DNA from: Bathynomus jamesi
Lineage: Eukaryota; Arthropoda; Malacostraca; Isopoda; Cirolanidae
Length of the DNA stretch: 64,000 nucleotides
Assembly: GCA_023014485.1 (NCBI GenBank)
Contig: JAJOZX010002715.1
Coordinates: 561,516 to 625,515, forward strand
Reading direction: 5' to 3'
Shown here: in pieces, positions 11,116 to 21,480 of the stretch
Position numbering within the stretch: the stretch's first letter is position 1
Layout of the letters: each line of letters starts with the position of its first letter
The notes under the pieces: generated by a model
What the model was told of the DNA's origin: nothing
Seen by the model: the letters and a program-made list of their open reading frames with translations, nothing else
Database searches by the model: none
Position numbers and translations under genes: made by a program

Positions 11116-11941
11116 TCTTGTTCCAGGGCTGTGGAGTCGGAGTCGGAAGCAATTTTGGTGGTGCTGGAGTCGGAGTCGGTAAAAATGTACCGACTCCGAC
11201 TCCGACCTCAATATAAATTTTAATAAAATATGTTTTTGTGTGTGATATCACTGGCAGCTATGGTGGTTAAACCACTTAAATAATAGACACAATGTTTTCC
11301 ATTTCAGACACTAATGCCATTAATTCATTTTTTCTTTTCAGATAATATTTTTTATTTTTAATGCTTATTTAATTTCGAGTTCTTTCTAAATTTCATAAGT
11401 TTTTAACTTTCAAGTCTAAAACCCCTTTCACAATGGCAAAGACACTTCCAACAAAGTCTGCAGTTTTTTAATATTTTACAATAACCACAGATGGGAAACA
11501 TTTCGTGTGTCAGTGTATGATAGAAGATGATGATGATGAAAAATTATGTGAAGCAAAAATCAGTGGTTTTACTGGCTCTGATAAAAATGCACCAACCAGA
11601 GCATCAAATTTCAAAAGACATTTGCAGTGTTTCCATCCCAAAATTTTAGAAGTTGTCAATGAGAAAGATAGTAATAAAAACCTTCCAACTACTTCAAAGT
11701 TAACAAAAGATCAGAAATCTACTGAATGACAAGCACCACTTACAAGATTCTTTACTACAGACAAAGTTACCGTAACAATGACCACAGATGATGATGCTTC
11801 ACGTGGTGGTGATGAAATGCCTCTTGTGTAATTATCATCATAGCAGATTTAGAATTAATATACCTTCGGAGTCGGATAGACAAAAAATTGAGGAGTCGGA
11901 GTTGGTTTTTTATGTGCCGACTCCACAGCCCTGTCTTGTTC
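11116..11941 (+). mobile_element. hAT element with perfect 8-bp TSD, internally deleted
   Basis: Element 11124-11933 (810 bp) starts CAGGGCTGTGGAGTCGGAGT and ends with the inverse (CCGACTCCACAGCCCTG). It is flanked by a perfect TCTTGTTC duplication at 11116-11123 and 11934-11941. The ends are rich in GAGTCGG repeats inside the termini on both sides. It holds only an N-terminal BED-finger fragment, so the catalytic part has been deleted and any movement would need a transposase supplied in trans. It interrupts the Academ-like transposase, so it is younger than that element. Confidence 0.9.
11433..11729 (+). pseudogene. BED-type zinc finger fragment of hAT transposase
   Basis: From ATG 11433 the frame reads MAKTLPTKSAVF, hits a stop, then continues with a segment containing FVCQCMIEDDDD and RASNFKRHLQCFHPKI. 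The C-x-C ... H-x4-H spacing fits a BED DNA-binding finger, the usual N-terminal domain of hAT transposases. No dimerisation or catalytic domain follows before the right terminus. Confidence 0.6.
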
Positions 11942-12544
11942 TGCAACCATAATTGAAATTTTAGTTGCAGCATCTTGATATAGGTTACGGTGTTCATAGA
12001 CACTCAAAAACCCATCGAACATAATGCTTGTTATTGCTTCATGCACGAAAGATAATCTTTGCTTGGCTCTCACATAATGATTGCCATTCATAATGGATTT
12101 TACTGTGTCTGGACTGAAACATTCGCTTTCAACCAAAACAGATTCAATTCCTGATATATGAAGATAAGATCCAATACAAGCAAGTACAATCTTCTCAAAA
12201 TGGAATCCACCCAATCCGATAAACAAATTACTGAACAGATCTTTTTTCAGGAGCTGAATTTCCTTCGCAATAGCATAAACTCCTTCATCACACCACAGTG
12301 CACCGTATGGCTTATTCTGCTGCTTAAGCACATCCTGAAAGTTAATCATTGTTGTAAAAATGGTATCAAATTCAGTTGCTTTGTATGGCAGTATGGGAGT
12401 GAATGCAATAGTTGTAGGCTTCAAGCTATCTCCTACAAAAGGGCTTTTGACAGCAACAAAGCTTGGAACAAAGTCATCATTATCAGTATTTGAGTTAATT
12501 GAAGAGCCCTGTATTGTGGTTGTTCTATGTTTGTATCGCATCAC
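11934..12544 (-). pseudogene. Academ-like transposase, region upstream of hAT insertion
   Basis: Minus-strand frame beginning near 12544 and running into the hAT element. It contains ALWCDEGVYAIAKEIQ, LGGFHFEKIVLACIG and YLHISGIESVLVES, all characteristic of the same large protein family as the flanking pieces. The pieces on either side of the insertion meet at the duplicated TCTTGTTC, showing one gene split by a later insertion. Confidence 0.6.
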
Positions 12545-12634
12545 AAACCACAGGAAATGGTCAAGATTAACGGTCTCTAGTAAATGATCATTTGCCTTGT
12601 ATTTAGAGACTTGGAAATCTTGACTTATTGTACC

Positions 12635-14238
12635 TCATTCATGTCTTGGTCCAATCGAGATAATTTCTTGGCAAGGAAGAATGCTTTGTAACTTGCCAAG
12701 CCGGAGGGTTGACTCTGGAGCTTCACTGATCTTATTAGTATGCTGTTGTGTTGGTGCAGAGCTTAATGGAGCATTTTGGAATAAAACTAGCACTGTATGG
12801 TGTGTCAAACCAATTCCAGACAAGGTATTTTCCAAGGTGTCAAAATTATCCATTGCTGCTTGAATTGGATGGTTTTGATCAAATACTGGAGGAACTGGAA
12901 CTCTATGTGAACCACATAAAGATATTGTACATTTTGATAGTGCAAAATTTATTTTGCGAACTTCTTGATATCCTACACAAATGCTCTGTTTGTTTGCAAT
13001 TTCAATAAGATCTTTAGACTGTGACAGGTTATGTATAGTTTGAGCAAATCTGACATGCAATGGGGTGGGCTCCAAACCATTATGAAGGATGTAAAACAAC
13101 ATCTGGAAGATAGTGTCACACTTCAGCATCAACTGATTGTTGCTATCTGATAGATTCTGGGTGGAAAACAAATGCTGAAGAAATTCCATCCATATTGGAG
13201 GATGTTCATTTTGGAAGCATTTTAAGGCTAGATCAAGATCGTTTGGATCACAATAGCTAGAGTGTAAACCAAAACTGTAAGTTTTTAACTCCTTCCTTAG
13301 GTCCTTAGCAACGTTTTTGACAGATGATTTCCACAAAGTTTCAACAATTCTTGCACTCTCAATCTGGACAGAATAAACCATATGAGATTTTCGTTTGTTG
13401 CTAGGATATGTAAAATAAATGGTGTCCTTAAATTTGTCTATAAGCAGGCTCTTAACCAAATAGTTACTGATAGATTCATCCTGGTTCAGCTTTTTATTGA
13501 TCTGTTGTCTCAAGTAGGTGACACTGTATCCACAGCTTGTGAAGTCTATTTTTGAGACTACATCAGTAAACGCTTCTTGAACCATGTCAGTAGAACCCAT
13601 AACTTCATTTTCTTGCTGTCTGTTTTCTAAAATTGTCTCTATTCTGCGATCATAGGCTGCAAAATGCTTCTTTATACAATTATTATGATAGAATATATCT
13701 GCAGCGAATACATCTTTGTATTCATTCAACATCGCTACTCTGGTAGAAACATCGTCTTGGAACAAGTGAGCATAACTCAACTTTTGGGCACAACCTGGAG
13801 TACATATCCAAAACAAATCATGGTCAATGTTTCCACCTTTCAATTTGACTCGAGCTGAACCACAAAATACACACTTTCATATCCTTCATATGCTGTGTTT
13901 TAATCCTTTTGCTTGAACTATTTTCTGGAGGAGTTAATGCTTCCCCTAAGGAGGAATCGGAAGGTTCAGATTCAGCATTTTTAGACTTCTGGCTACGTTC
14001 AATGAACTTTTTATATGTTGCATAGCATGAAGTGCTGTGATACTGGATATAAGGAGTATGACTCAGTAAGAGCTTTCAAATGCTTGCTTCTGTAATCATT
14101 TGGGTACGCAGAAGCCAACTGAAGCAAATTTTTTATTCCATGTTCTCTGCTACTCAAATATTTCTCTCCACTTGGGCTTTTGTTCTTCTGGCACAAGATA
14201 CATTTACCAAGGTTTGAGCTATGCTTCTTCTCTGGCAC
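12635..14238 (-). pseudogene. Academ-like transposase, N-terminal part
   Basis: Pieces at 14238-14011 and 13843-12635. The first has CILCQKN and YLSSREHGIKNLLQLA, a Cys-rich start that probably binds zinc. The second (about 400 aa) has DIFYHNNCIKKHF, and near its end AAMDNFDTLENTLSGIGLTH, a block I associate with this family. Frames change near 13860 and 12600. No catalytic residues can be assigned in this half. Upstream of 14238 lies only the inverted repeat, so the promoter is expected in or next to it. Confidence 0.55.
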
Positions 14239-14524
14239 AAGTTGATATACATCCTGAAAAAATAAAATATACTAAGACTTATTGCAATTATAATAAACTG
14301 GTTCTATTCTATACATACTGGTATAAAAATTCATTTGTAACACATTGGTCCTTATATTTGTTTTAAATATCCAATTTGATTATTACTTACCATGATCTAT
14401 CATCTGTTGAATCACATAATGAATACAGGGATCCTCAATTTGTAGCTACTACCAATACTAAACCTGAAACATAATAAGTATGACTTAGTTACTCTAAAGA
14501 AATCAAATAGATTGATTCTATAAG

Positions 14525-15102
14525 AAGTTCAAGCATTTTACAACAAGCAAGCCTAAGAATAACATAAAATTAGTACTATTTTTTTATATTTTAGCTATTT
14601 TTTCAAGTATTTTACAACCATTTTTATTGATTTATACCCGAAATTTAGACATTTGTGCATACTTTGTTTTAATAAATTTTTGCAGAGCTATTAATATCTA
14701 ATTTCTTGACTATTTAGTTTGATATGATTGGTTAGAGCTAGTTTATGTACCAAAATAGCCAAAAATTTCATTTTTATGATTTTTTGACAATATTTACTTA
14801 ATTTTTTACTATTTTTGCTGTTATTTTTTGACATTTTTGTCAGTTATCTTGGTTCAGGCAGCAGTATGTTACAAAAACAGATTCTCAAACAAAAAATTGC
14901 CCTTAAAAAAATTTTCAAATCAAGAATATGACAAAAATACGAAAAATTGATAAAATTTTGCCTTTTTTGCCATTTTGACCACTTTTGCACCAATTTGGTA
15001 TGATGGCATAGAAAAATTCGGATTCTGCGCCCCAAAATTAGTCTAGATCAGTCGTCAAAACCTCTGCACCCAGAAATTTATACAAACTCTGGGCCAGATC
15101 CT
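14525..15102 (-). repeat. Right long terminal inverted repeat
   Basis: Reverse complement of the left repeat at 7815-8390. It contains the gene-proximal end and would be expected to hold the promoter of the minus-strand transposase. Confidence 0.9.
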
Positions 15103-15159
15103 AGATTATCAGTTGAGTAAAAATAAATCCTTTGTCTTCAGCATCACATGCACTGCTGA

Positions 15160-15675
15160 GAGAGAGAGAGAGAGTGTTACAAGGAGTTACAAGGAAAAGA
15201 AGTACCTCAAAAGGCCTTGCGGCCCATACCGAAGAGGTACCAATGGCAACGGGTGCCAGGGAAAATTTTGTAAAAGTTTATTTTTCTTTCAACTATCCTA
15301 GCAGTAGTAGAAAACTGGATAGAAAAGTAGAAGGCTCTCTCCCCACCCTCCGCTCCCTCCCTGCCAGAGGCAGGTACGGAAAAAGGTTGAAGAAAATACC
15401 TTGACCCTGGAAAAGTAGCCAAGGAAATTTTACAGGAAAGTGGAGAATATATAAATAGCTCTATATTTAGCTTGCTCACAGAGACACCATGCAAGCGATC
15501 TCCTGCAGAGTTTTCTTATGTTTTAGTCTTAAACTACGAGAGTATTCAGTACTTTGTCTAGCCTATTTTTAAACACATTTACACTTTGACTGGAAACAAC
15601 CTCTGAGGGAAGTTGGTTCCAGATATTAACTATTTTATAGGAAAAGAAATTTCCGCAGACTGAGGTCCTAAATGT
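15160..15675 (-). mobile_element. CR1 3' end fragment of a second subfamily
   Basis: Minus strand: about 50 C-terminal residues of a CR1 ORF2 (FRTSVCGNFFSYKIVNIWNQ then SEVVSSQSVNVFKNRLDKVL, about 15675-15525), then a 3' UTR and a terminal CT-rich tract (15160-15176). The last 100 bp (GGCACCCGTTGCCATTGGTA) match the 3' end of the CR1 at 55900-55985. It directly follows the end of the larger CR1 ORF2, whose last residues it partly repeats. Either two insertions abut or the larger CR1 carries a swapped 3' end. Confidence 0.75.
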
Positions 15676-15685
15676 CTTTACACAC

Positions 15686-18466
15686 TCAAATAGTGTGCAA
15701 GATTTGGTCTAACCTTTTCTTGAACTGATCCACAGAGGAACTGTTCACAACTTCCGAAGGTAACCTGTTCCATGTGTCACAGATCTTATAGGTAAAGTAA
15801 TTCCCACACACACTAGTCCTAAACCGTTTCAAATCCAACTTCCAACCGTTGTTGCGAGTTGGGTTATCATTTAAACTAAACATACTTCTAAAATCGACAT
15901 CGTTCAACCCGCGTAAGAGCTTGAAAACCTCGATCAGTTGACTGTGCAGCCTCCGAGTTTCAAGCGAAAACAAGTTCAGGGCGCGTAACCGTTGATTGTA
16001 GCCCATATGCCTAACGGAAGGGATTAACTTTGTGGCCCTCGCCTGCACTTGCTCCAGCCTCTCAATATCTTTCCTGAGGGTGGGCGACCAGAACTGCACA
16101 GCATACTCCAGGTGCGGCCGAACAAGGGAATTGTACAGTGAGAGCACAATCTCCTTGTTCCGAAACTGAAATTGCCTCCTGATATAACACAATAGTTTCT
16201 GGGCTTGCTTTTCCACCTCTACACACTGTTTCGTAAACTTAAGGTCACTGCTAATTAGCACACCCAAGTCCTTTTCTAAATCAGTCACCTCGATATTACT
16301 ACCCAACATCGAGTAGTCCGACTTGGGATTGGTGTAGCCAATGTGCATCACTTTGCATTTACCCAAGTTAAACGGCATTTGCCATTTTTCGGACCACTCT
16401 CCTATCCTACCTAGGTCCGTACGCAGTTGCTCAATCGCTTCGGGCGTCCCAACATTGGCCCCAATCTTGGTGTCATCAGCGAATTTGGCGATCCGACTGA
16501 CGATGCCACCGTCGATATCATTTATGTAAATGATAAACAACAGCGGCCCCAAAATGGAACCTTGAGGAACCCCACTAGTGACTGAGGCCCAACCCGAACT
16601 AGCCCCTTTAATTACAACCCTCTGCCACCTATTCTTCAGCCAGTTTTCTACCCACCTACCTATTTCCCCACCGATACCCAGCGCGCGCACTTTCGCCATT
16701 AGCCGGCGGTGAGGTACCTTATCAAAGGCTTTCTGAAAGTCGAGATAAAGTATATCAGTCGCCCTACTCTTATCATACTCACCCAACATGACGTGGAAAA
16801 ACTCGAGCAAGTTGGTGAGACACGACCTATGCCATCTAAACCCATGTTGGGAGTCCACAAGCAGCTTCTAGGAATCCATATGGTCAACGATCCTATCTGC
16901 TATTATCCCCTCTAATAATTTTCCTACAACTGAAGTGAGACTAATGGGACTATAGTTCCCTGGACTTTCATGATCCCCTTTCTTAAAGATAGGGGTCTCG
17001 GCTTCCCTCCAGTCACCAGGCACCTGGCCCGTTTCCAACAATTTGTTGAAGACTGTAGCCAGGTGGGGAGCCACCTGGTCGCGCACCTCCCGCAACACTC
17101 TGGGGAGAAACTGGTCTGGCCCAGGAGCCTTAAACGCGCTCAGTTTGTCTATTCTATCGGCAATGACTGTCTTGGTACATCGAACACTATCCAGGCCAGC
17201 ACCTTCGTGCCTCACGCCTGGCTCGGGGATGATGCGGGTGTCCTCCCTGGTGAACACTCCCGCAAAGTACTCATTAAGCACATTGGCGATGTCCGTGTCG
17301 GAGGTCCACAGAACGCCGCTTCCATCCTTTAATGGACCTATCATGCTTCTAATGGGCTTTCTACTATTAACATAACTGAAGAACTCCTTAGGGCTCCCCT
17401 TGCAGAGGCTTGCCACCCGTAGTTCTTCGTTACGTTTCGCTAGCCTAACCTTCGCCTTCACTTCTCTACACAGGCGGACATACGCTTCAGTGTTCTCGTG
17501 GGAACGATTGGCCTTCACCCTCCTATACGCTACTTTCCTATTTTGGATAGCTGAAGCGATGTCATGATTGAACCACTTAGGCTGCGTTGAAGCAGGGGTG
17601 ACCAGTTTTGAGGGTATGGCAGCAGACTGCAGCACCATAAACTCATCCCGGAATGCACTCCACACTCCCTCAACATCGCCGCCGACCTCTAACCCCATCT
17701 CTCCTACGCTATCCCTGAGGCTAACAAAGTTCGCCCGCCGGAGATCGAGCTTACTGCCTCTCGAGTTACTCCGCTTCACCCGAGGGACGCACACACGGAA
17801 CCTAATAATACTGTGATCACTCCCGCCCAACGATTCGTCAACGGTGAGGCCAGTGACAAGGTTGTCTTCGGTCGTGAATACTAAGTCTAGAACGCTTTCG
17901 CCTCGTGGAGGCTCGTTGACCCACTGACTGAGGAAGTTCTCATCAGCAAAGTCAACTAGCCTCCTCCCTTCAGCATCAGCAGTCCTGTTTTCCCACTTTA
18001 TGCCGCGACAGTTGAAGTCTCCTAAAACTACACACACCCTATCCCCTAGCAGGCTACTGAGTTCGGTGTACAGGGCTGTATCCTCCTCGAGGAGGAGATG
18101 CGGAGGTCTGTACATCAAGATTAACCTATAGCTCGTCCCTCCCACATCATTCAGATCGACGCCAAGCAGCTCCCGTTCCGACTGGAACTGGCAGTCAACC
18201 GGACTCAATACATCTCTGAAGTATATTAGTACCCCACCCCCCTCCCCATGGGTGTGGTCTTTGCGAAACATTCTATACCCGGGAATTTCAAACTCCCCAA
18301 CGTAGTCCCTACGATCAGTATGAATCCAGGACTCGGTGATAGCAACGATATCCTGGTATTCTGATGCTAAGAGCGCCCGTAGCTCGCAAAACTTGTTCCT
18401 AATCGACCTAGCATTAAAAAGCATTGCACCGAGCGAGCCATCCCTATTCTGACCGCCCCCTAGCAT
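15686..18466 (-). pseudogene. CR1 ORF2: endonuclease-reverse transcriptase with one stop
   Basis: Starts at ATG 18466 (MLGGGQNRDGSLG). The N-terminal 230 residues form an APE-like endonuclease: VAITESWIH, VVLGDFNCRG and GGSDHSIIRF are the conserved catalytic blocks. The RT domain has FKAPGPDQFLPRVL, YLDFQKAFDKVPHRRL, GVPQGSILGPLLFIIYIND and the catalytic FADDTK. The C-terminal RSMF...LDQILHTI block is typical of CR1. A single TAG at 16868-16870 separates endonuclease plus early RT from the rest; the sister copy has Tyr at that place. Apart from this stop I see no frame break. Confidence 0.9.
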
Positions 18467-19902
18467 GACCCGTTTCCCGAACAGCCAGGGCTGTCGGGAG
18501 TTGAAGAGCCCCTCACTAACGAGGGGACAACTTCTGCAGGAGCCTGAGCCCCCTCCAACGTAGGAGGGTCACCCACCTGTACCTGGACGCACCCTTCAGT
18601 TAAAGGTACGTCCGCCACCGGCTCATCATCATCTATCCCCGGACTCGACCTCACCATTCTGTATAGGTGCCAGTCGAGCAGCGCGCCTAGCACACCTTTA
18701 CCCTTGTTATTGAGGTGAACACCATCCCTCTGGTAAAGGTCCCACCTACCTGAAAATGCGTCGAAGGGGTCAATAAACCTCATGCCCAGCGGGACGCACA
18801 AGTCTTGCACCCTCTCATTGATGCCAATGACCTTACTGAGTGCGTGGTCACTGGCATTCATTCGCGGTAAAATCCCCATTATTCCCCTGTCTCTCTCCAG
18901 TTTTAGATCATCCGCAAGAGACATGATCTCGGTGATGATCCCCTCTGAAAGACCTACCCTACCACCTTTGAGGAACAGGTCATTGCCACCAGCGTGGACA
19001 ACGATCGCAGTCCTCCGACTACCCACGCGCACCTTCTCTACCTCCTTCCTTAAGTGCGCCGTTCCCCGCCCTGGTAAGCACCTTACCTTCCTCCCATCCT
19101 GGTTTGCAGAAGCAAAGTACTTCTCCTGGCCCCTGATCTGTGAGTCCCCAATCAAAACGGTGTCTTCCTCCTTCAAGCACAGGAGACTAAAGCGGTTAGA
19201 GGTCCTGACAGGGGCAACTGGGGTCTCAGGCTTTGGCTTCGCAGCCTTCTTGCCCGAGACCTTTCGAAACCCGTCGCCACCCATACACGCAGTTACACCA
19301 CCCGACCCACCCCGACTGGTAGCTACATTCGTCGGTTTCATTGGGCCATCAGTAGGCCCCTTCCCACCCTTTTTCTTCATCGGCCCCTTCCCACCCTTCT
19401 CTATCAGCCCCTTCCCACTCTTCTCTATCAGCCCCTTCCCACTCTTCTCTATCAGCCCCTTCCCACCCTTCTCTATCAGCCCCTTCTTTGCGCCCTCCAC
19501 CTTACGCCGCATTTCCAAGCATTCCACGTGGGTCGCTGGTGATTCCTGACACTGATTTAGGACCCTGGCCCCTGGTTGCACCGCTACCCTTTCTCCGTGG
19601 TCCCGAGATCTGTCCATTCCATCGCTGGACTGCCTTTCCATGGCAGCTATCCTATCCTGAATGAGCTCCGGGTTAGGCGGCAGTGCAGCCTCGTCAGTGA
19701 CTGCCGCACCTCCAACAGCCGGTCTGGATGACTCGAGCTGCTGGACCCTCTCCTCTAGCTTCTCGTAAAACCGCATGAGTTCGCAAAAGCGGCACATGCT
19801 GGAGTGGTTGATCTTCTCGAAGCAAGCTTCTTTGAAGTTCGTCACCCACTGGTTCACTTCACACTTCGCACATTCAGCCTTCAATTTCTGCGGTCCAGTC
19901 AT
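18460..19902 (-). CDS. CR1 ORF1 with SGNH esterase-like domain
   Basis: 480 aa, uninterrupted. The N-terminus has paired Cys (ECAKCEVNQW, MCRFCELMRF), a likely zinc-binding motif, followed by a short coiled coil (EKLEERVQQLESS). A Gly/Lys repeat with an 8-residue period (KGLIEKSG) occupies about residues 130-180. The C-terminal 200 residues are an SGNH/GDSL hydrolase: VLIGDSQIRG (Ser), HAGGNDLFLKG (Gly/Asn), and RDGVHLNNKG (Asp-His). Esterase-type ORF1 proteins are known from CR1 LINEs, where ORF1p binds RNA. Ending seven bases past the ORF2 start suggests coupled translation. Confidence 0.85.
   Translation of the reverse strand: MTGPQKLKAECAKCEVNQWVTNFKEACFEKINHSSMCRFCELMRFYEKLEERVQQLESSRPAVGGAAVTDEAALPPNPELIQDRIAAMERQSSDGMDRSRDHGERVAVQPGARVLNQCQESPATHVECLEMRRKVEGAKKGLIEKGGKGLIEKSGKGLIEKSGKGLIEKGGKGPMKKKGGKGPTDGPMKPTNVATSRGGSGGVTACMGGDGFRKVSGKKAAKPKPETPVAPVRTSNRFSLLCLKEEDTVLIGDSQIRGQEKYFASANQDGRKVRCLPGRGTAHLRKEVEKVRVGSRRTAIVVHAGGNDLFLKGGRVGLSEGIITEIMSLADDLKLERDRGIMGILPRMNASDHALSKVIGINERVQDLCVPLGMRFIDPFDAFSGRWDLYQRDGVHLNNKGKGVLGALLDWHLYRMVRSSPGIDDDEPVADVPLTEGCVQVQVGDPPTLEGAQAPAEVVPSLVRGSSTPDSPGCSGNGSC
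19376..19497 (+). repeat. 24-bp tandem repeat inside CR1 ORF1
   Basis: Four to five copies of a 24-bp unit (CCCCTTCCCACYCTTCTCTATCAG) in frame with ORF1, coding for KGLIEKSG/KGLIEKGG units. A degenerate version (KGPMKKKG) extends it toward the ORF1 C-terminus. Confidence 0.9.
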
Positions 19903-20002
19903 TGTAACTTTTTTTTTCTTTTTTCAAATTCTGAATACTCTGAATAAGATAAAGCGTTCTAGCAATGAAAATTCTCAAAAACGTTCTGACCAGTATATAA
20001 AA

Positions 20003-20039
<37 letters not shown>
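20003..20039 (+). repeat. Poly-G run
   Basis: 37 consecutive G in the 5' UTR of the CR1 element (C run on its sense strand). Length in the assembly may be unreliable. A TATATAAAAG string directly precedes it on the plus strand. Confidence 0.9.
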
Positions 20040-20040
<1 letters not shown>

Positions 20041-20422
20041 GAATTCTTCCCGCGCGTAGACGCATCCACCTATTTGCAAGTGACGTTCATCCCTTCCAGA
20101 AGACTACACCTCCTGCTGCCACACCAACCAAAGGTCTCCCCAGGGCCGGACAGTCCCAAACGTGTCGCAGCTACCAACTGACAAACACTCACGACGCAGG
20201 CGTCACGGATTTTCCGCCAGGAGCGACAGCGAGATGCAGCCCCTTACTAAGTCTTACTAGTCACTCACAAGCGGCCAGACTCTTAGAATCCAGTGTTCAA
20301 GGGATATCCCACTAGACCCAGAGGCTACGCCCGAGTCTTTACGCTGGCCTGGCAGCCAGCTGGGCAGTAAAGCTCTCACCTCAGCAGTACAGCCAAGCAC
20401 CATCAATTGGTCACCAAAGAAC

Positions 20423-20428
<6 letters not shown>

Positions 20429-20464
<36 letters not shown>

Positions 20465-20508
20465 CAGTGAGCAAGTTCACAATTTTGGTATGGTTGAGAA
20501 TGTCAGAT

Positions 20509-20540
<32 letters not shown>
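20429..20540 (+). repeat. (GA)n and poly-T tracts
   Basis: GA dinucleotide repeat at about 20427-20459 and a T run at about 20512-20540. The T run is the complement of a LINE poly-A-like tail for the minus-strand element that ends just to its right. Confidence 0.8.
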
Positions 20541-20545
<5 letters not shown>

Positions 20546-20554
20546 AGGAAGGAG

Positions 20555-21480
20555 GGGCCAAGGGCAAATGCCCACAAAAGCACCCCCTCCTCCTATAGAA
20601 AGAGAATATACATAATCTTTCCAGGAAAGATCATGAGAAAAGGAAATGCCAAGAATCATAAGAGAAGAGGAAGGATTGAGTTGTGTGTTGTTGAAGGGAA
20701 GGGGATAGTTGTGGGGAAGATTGTGATGAGTAGACAGATGGAGGAACTGAGTTTTTGAGGCATTAAAAGCCACAAGGTTTTCTTTGCCCCAATCAGAGAT
20801 AGCAGAAAGATCAGAGGTCGGGTGTTCCATAGCTGTCCTATGCGAATCATGGAGTGACTGCTGTGAGGCACTTTGGGAAGTGGGTGAAGAAGTGAGGAGT
20901 GGAATCATTGGCACAGGAGTGAATAGGACAGGAAGTGCAAATTAAAAGATCATTAATAAATAAAAGGAAAAGAGAGGGTGACAGGACAGAACCCTGATGA
21001 ACTCCGCTGTTGATAGCTTTAGGAGAACAGTGGCCATCTACAAAGATCAGCCAGAAAGGAAATTAGAGATGAAGGCACAGATAGAAGGATAGAAACTGAA
21101 GGAGGGCATTTTTGAAATTAAAGATTTGTGCTAGACTCTTATCAAAAGCTTTTGATATGGCTAGTGCAATAGCAAAAGTTTCACCAAAATCCTGAAGGAT
21201 GACCAAGAGTCAGAGATATATACAAGAAGAGTGCCAGTAGAGTGTCCCTTGCAGAATCCGTACTGATGATCTGAAAGAAGACTGAGAAGAGAGGTGTTTA
21301 AGAATCTTCCTATTAAGGGTAGATTCAAAAACTTTTGAAAGGCAAAAAATCAAAGCAATTGGATGATAGTTGGAAGGTTAAGAGTACTCACCCTTCTTTG
21401 GGACAGGCTGAATGAAAATGAACTTCAGTAGAAAGGAAAAGTATCAGATAAGAGACAAAGATGAAAGAGTTTGCCTCAGC
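20555..21480 (-). pseudogene. Degenerate LINE reverse transcriptase (decapod-type)
   Basis: Reading leftward on the minus strand, fragments give VPKKG, a SNPSNYHPIAL-like block, ISKAFDK, then NSGVHQGSVLSPSLFLLFINDLL, then CANDST where an active RT has YADDS, and finally DLSAISDWGKENLVAFNASK with LGISFSHDLSWKDY. Order and spacing fit the palm and thumb of a Jockey/CR1-like LINE that I recall as abundant in decapod crustaceans. Many stops and shifts are present and the second catalytic Asp is Asn. Only the last ~120 residues form one frame (20914-20540). Confidence 0.7.

Larger units (their letters stand above)
7815..15102 (-). mobile_element. Academ-like DNA transposon with ~575-bp TIRs
   Basis: A 7.3-kb element bounded by AGGATCTGGCC inverted ends. 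The inverted repeats cover about 7815-8390 and 14525-15102 and match almost continuously. Between them one minus-strand gene, broken into several frames, encodes a protein that starts with a Cys-rich motif and ends with an XPG/PIN-like nuclease segment and a Cys-rich tail. That combination, with long repeats, is what I know of the Academ superfamily; the assignment is by domain logic, not by a search. No clear target duplication is seen (GTAC on the left, AGAT on the right). An 810-bp hAT element is inserted at 11124-11933. Confidence 0.65.
15676..20428 (-). mobile_element. CR1-type LINE, near full length
   Basis: Minus-strand non-LTR retrotransposon with a GC-rich 5' UTR (about 19903-20428), ORF1 (19902-18460), and ORF2 (18466-15686) with endonuclease and reverse transcriptase. 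ORF1 and ORF2 overlap by 7 bp at 18460-18466 (ATGCTAG arrangement). The only break I see in ORF2 is one TAG codon. The 5' UTR includes a 37-base G run and the far end a GA microsatellite. This is the best-preserved LINE in the window. A 5'-truncated relative is at 51733-55985. Confidence 0.9.

Noticed and set aside
18782..19549. 255-codon plus-strand frame with FSISPFPLFSISPFP repeats
   Set aside because: Antisense shadow of CR1 ORF1 and its minisatellite.
19874..20065. Pro-rich frame and TATA-like TATATAAAAG near 19994
   Set aside because: The frame comes from the C run; the TATA-like string is on the strand opposite the CR1 and has no gene downstream.
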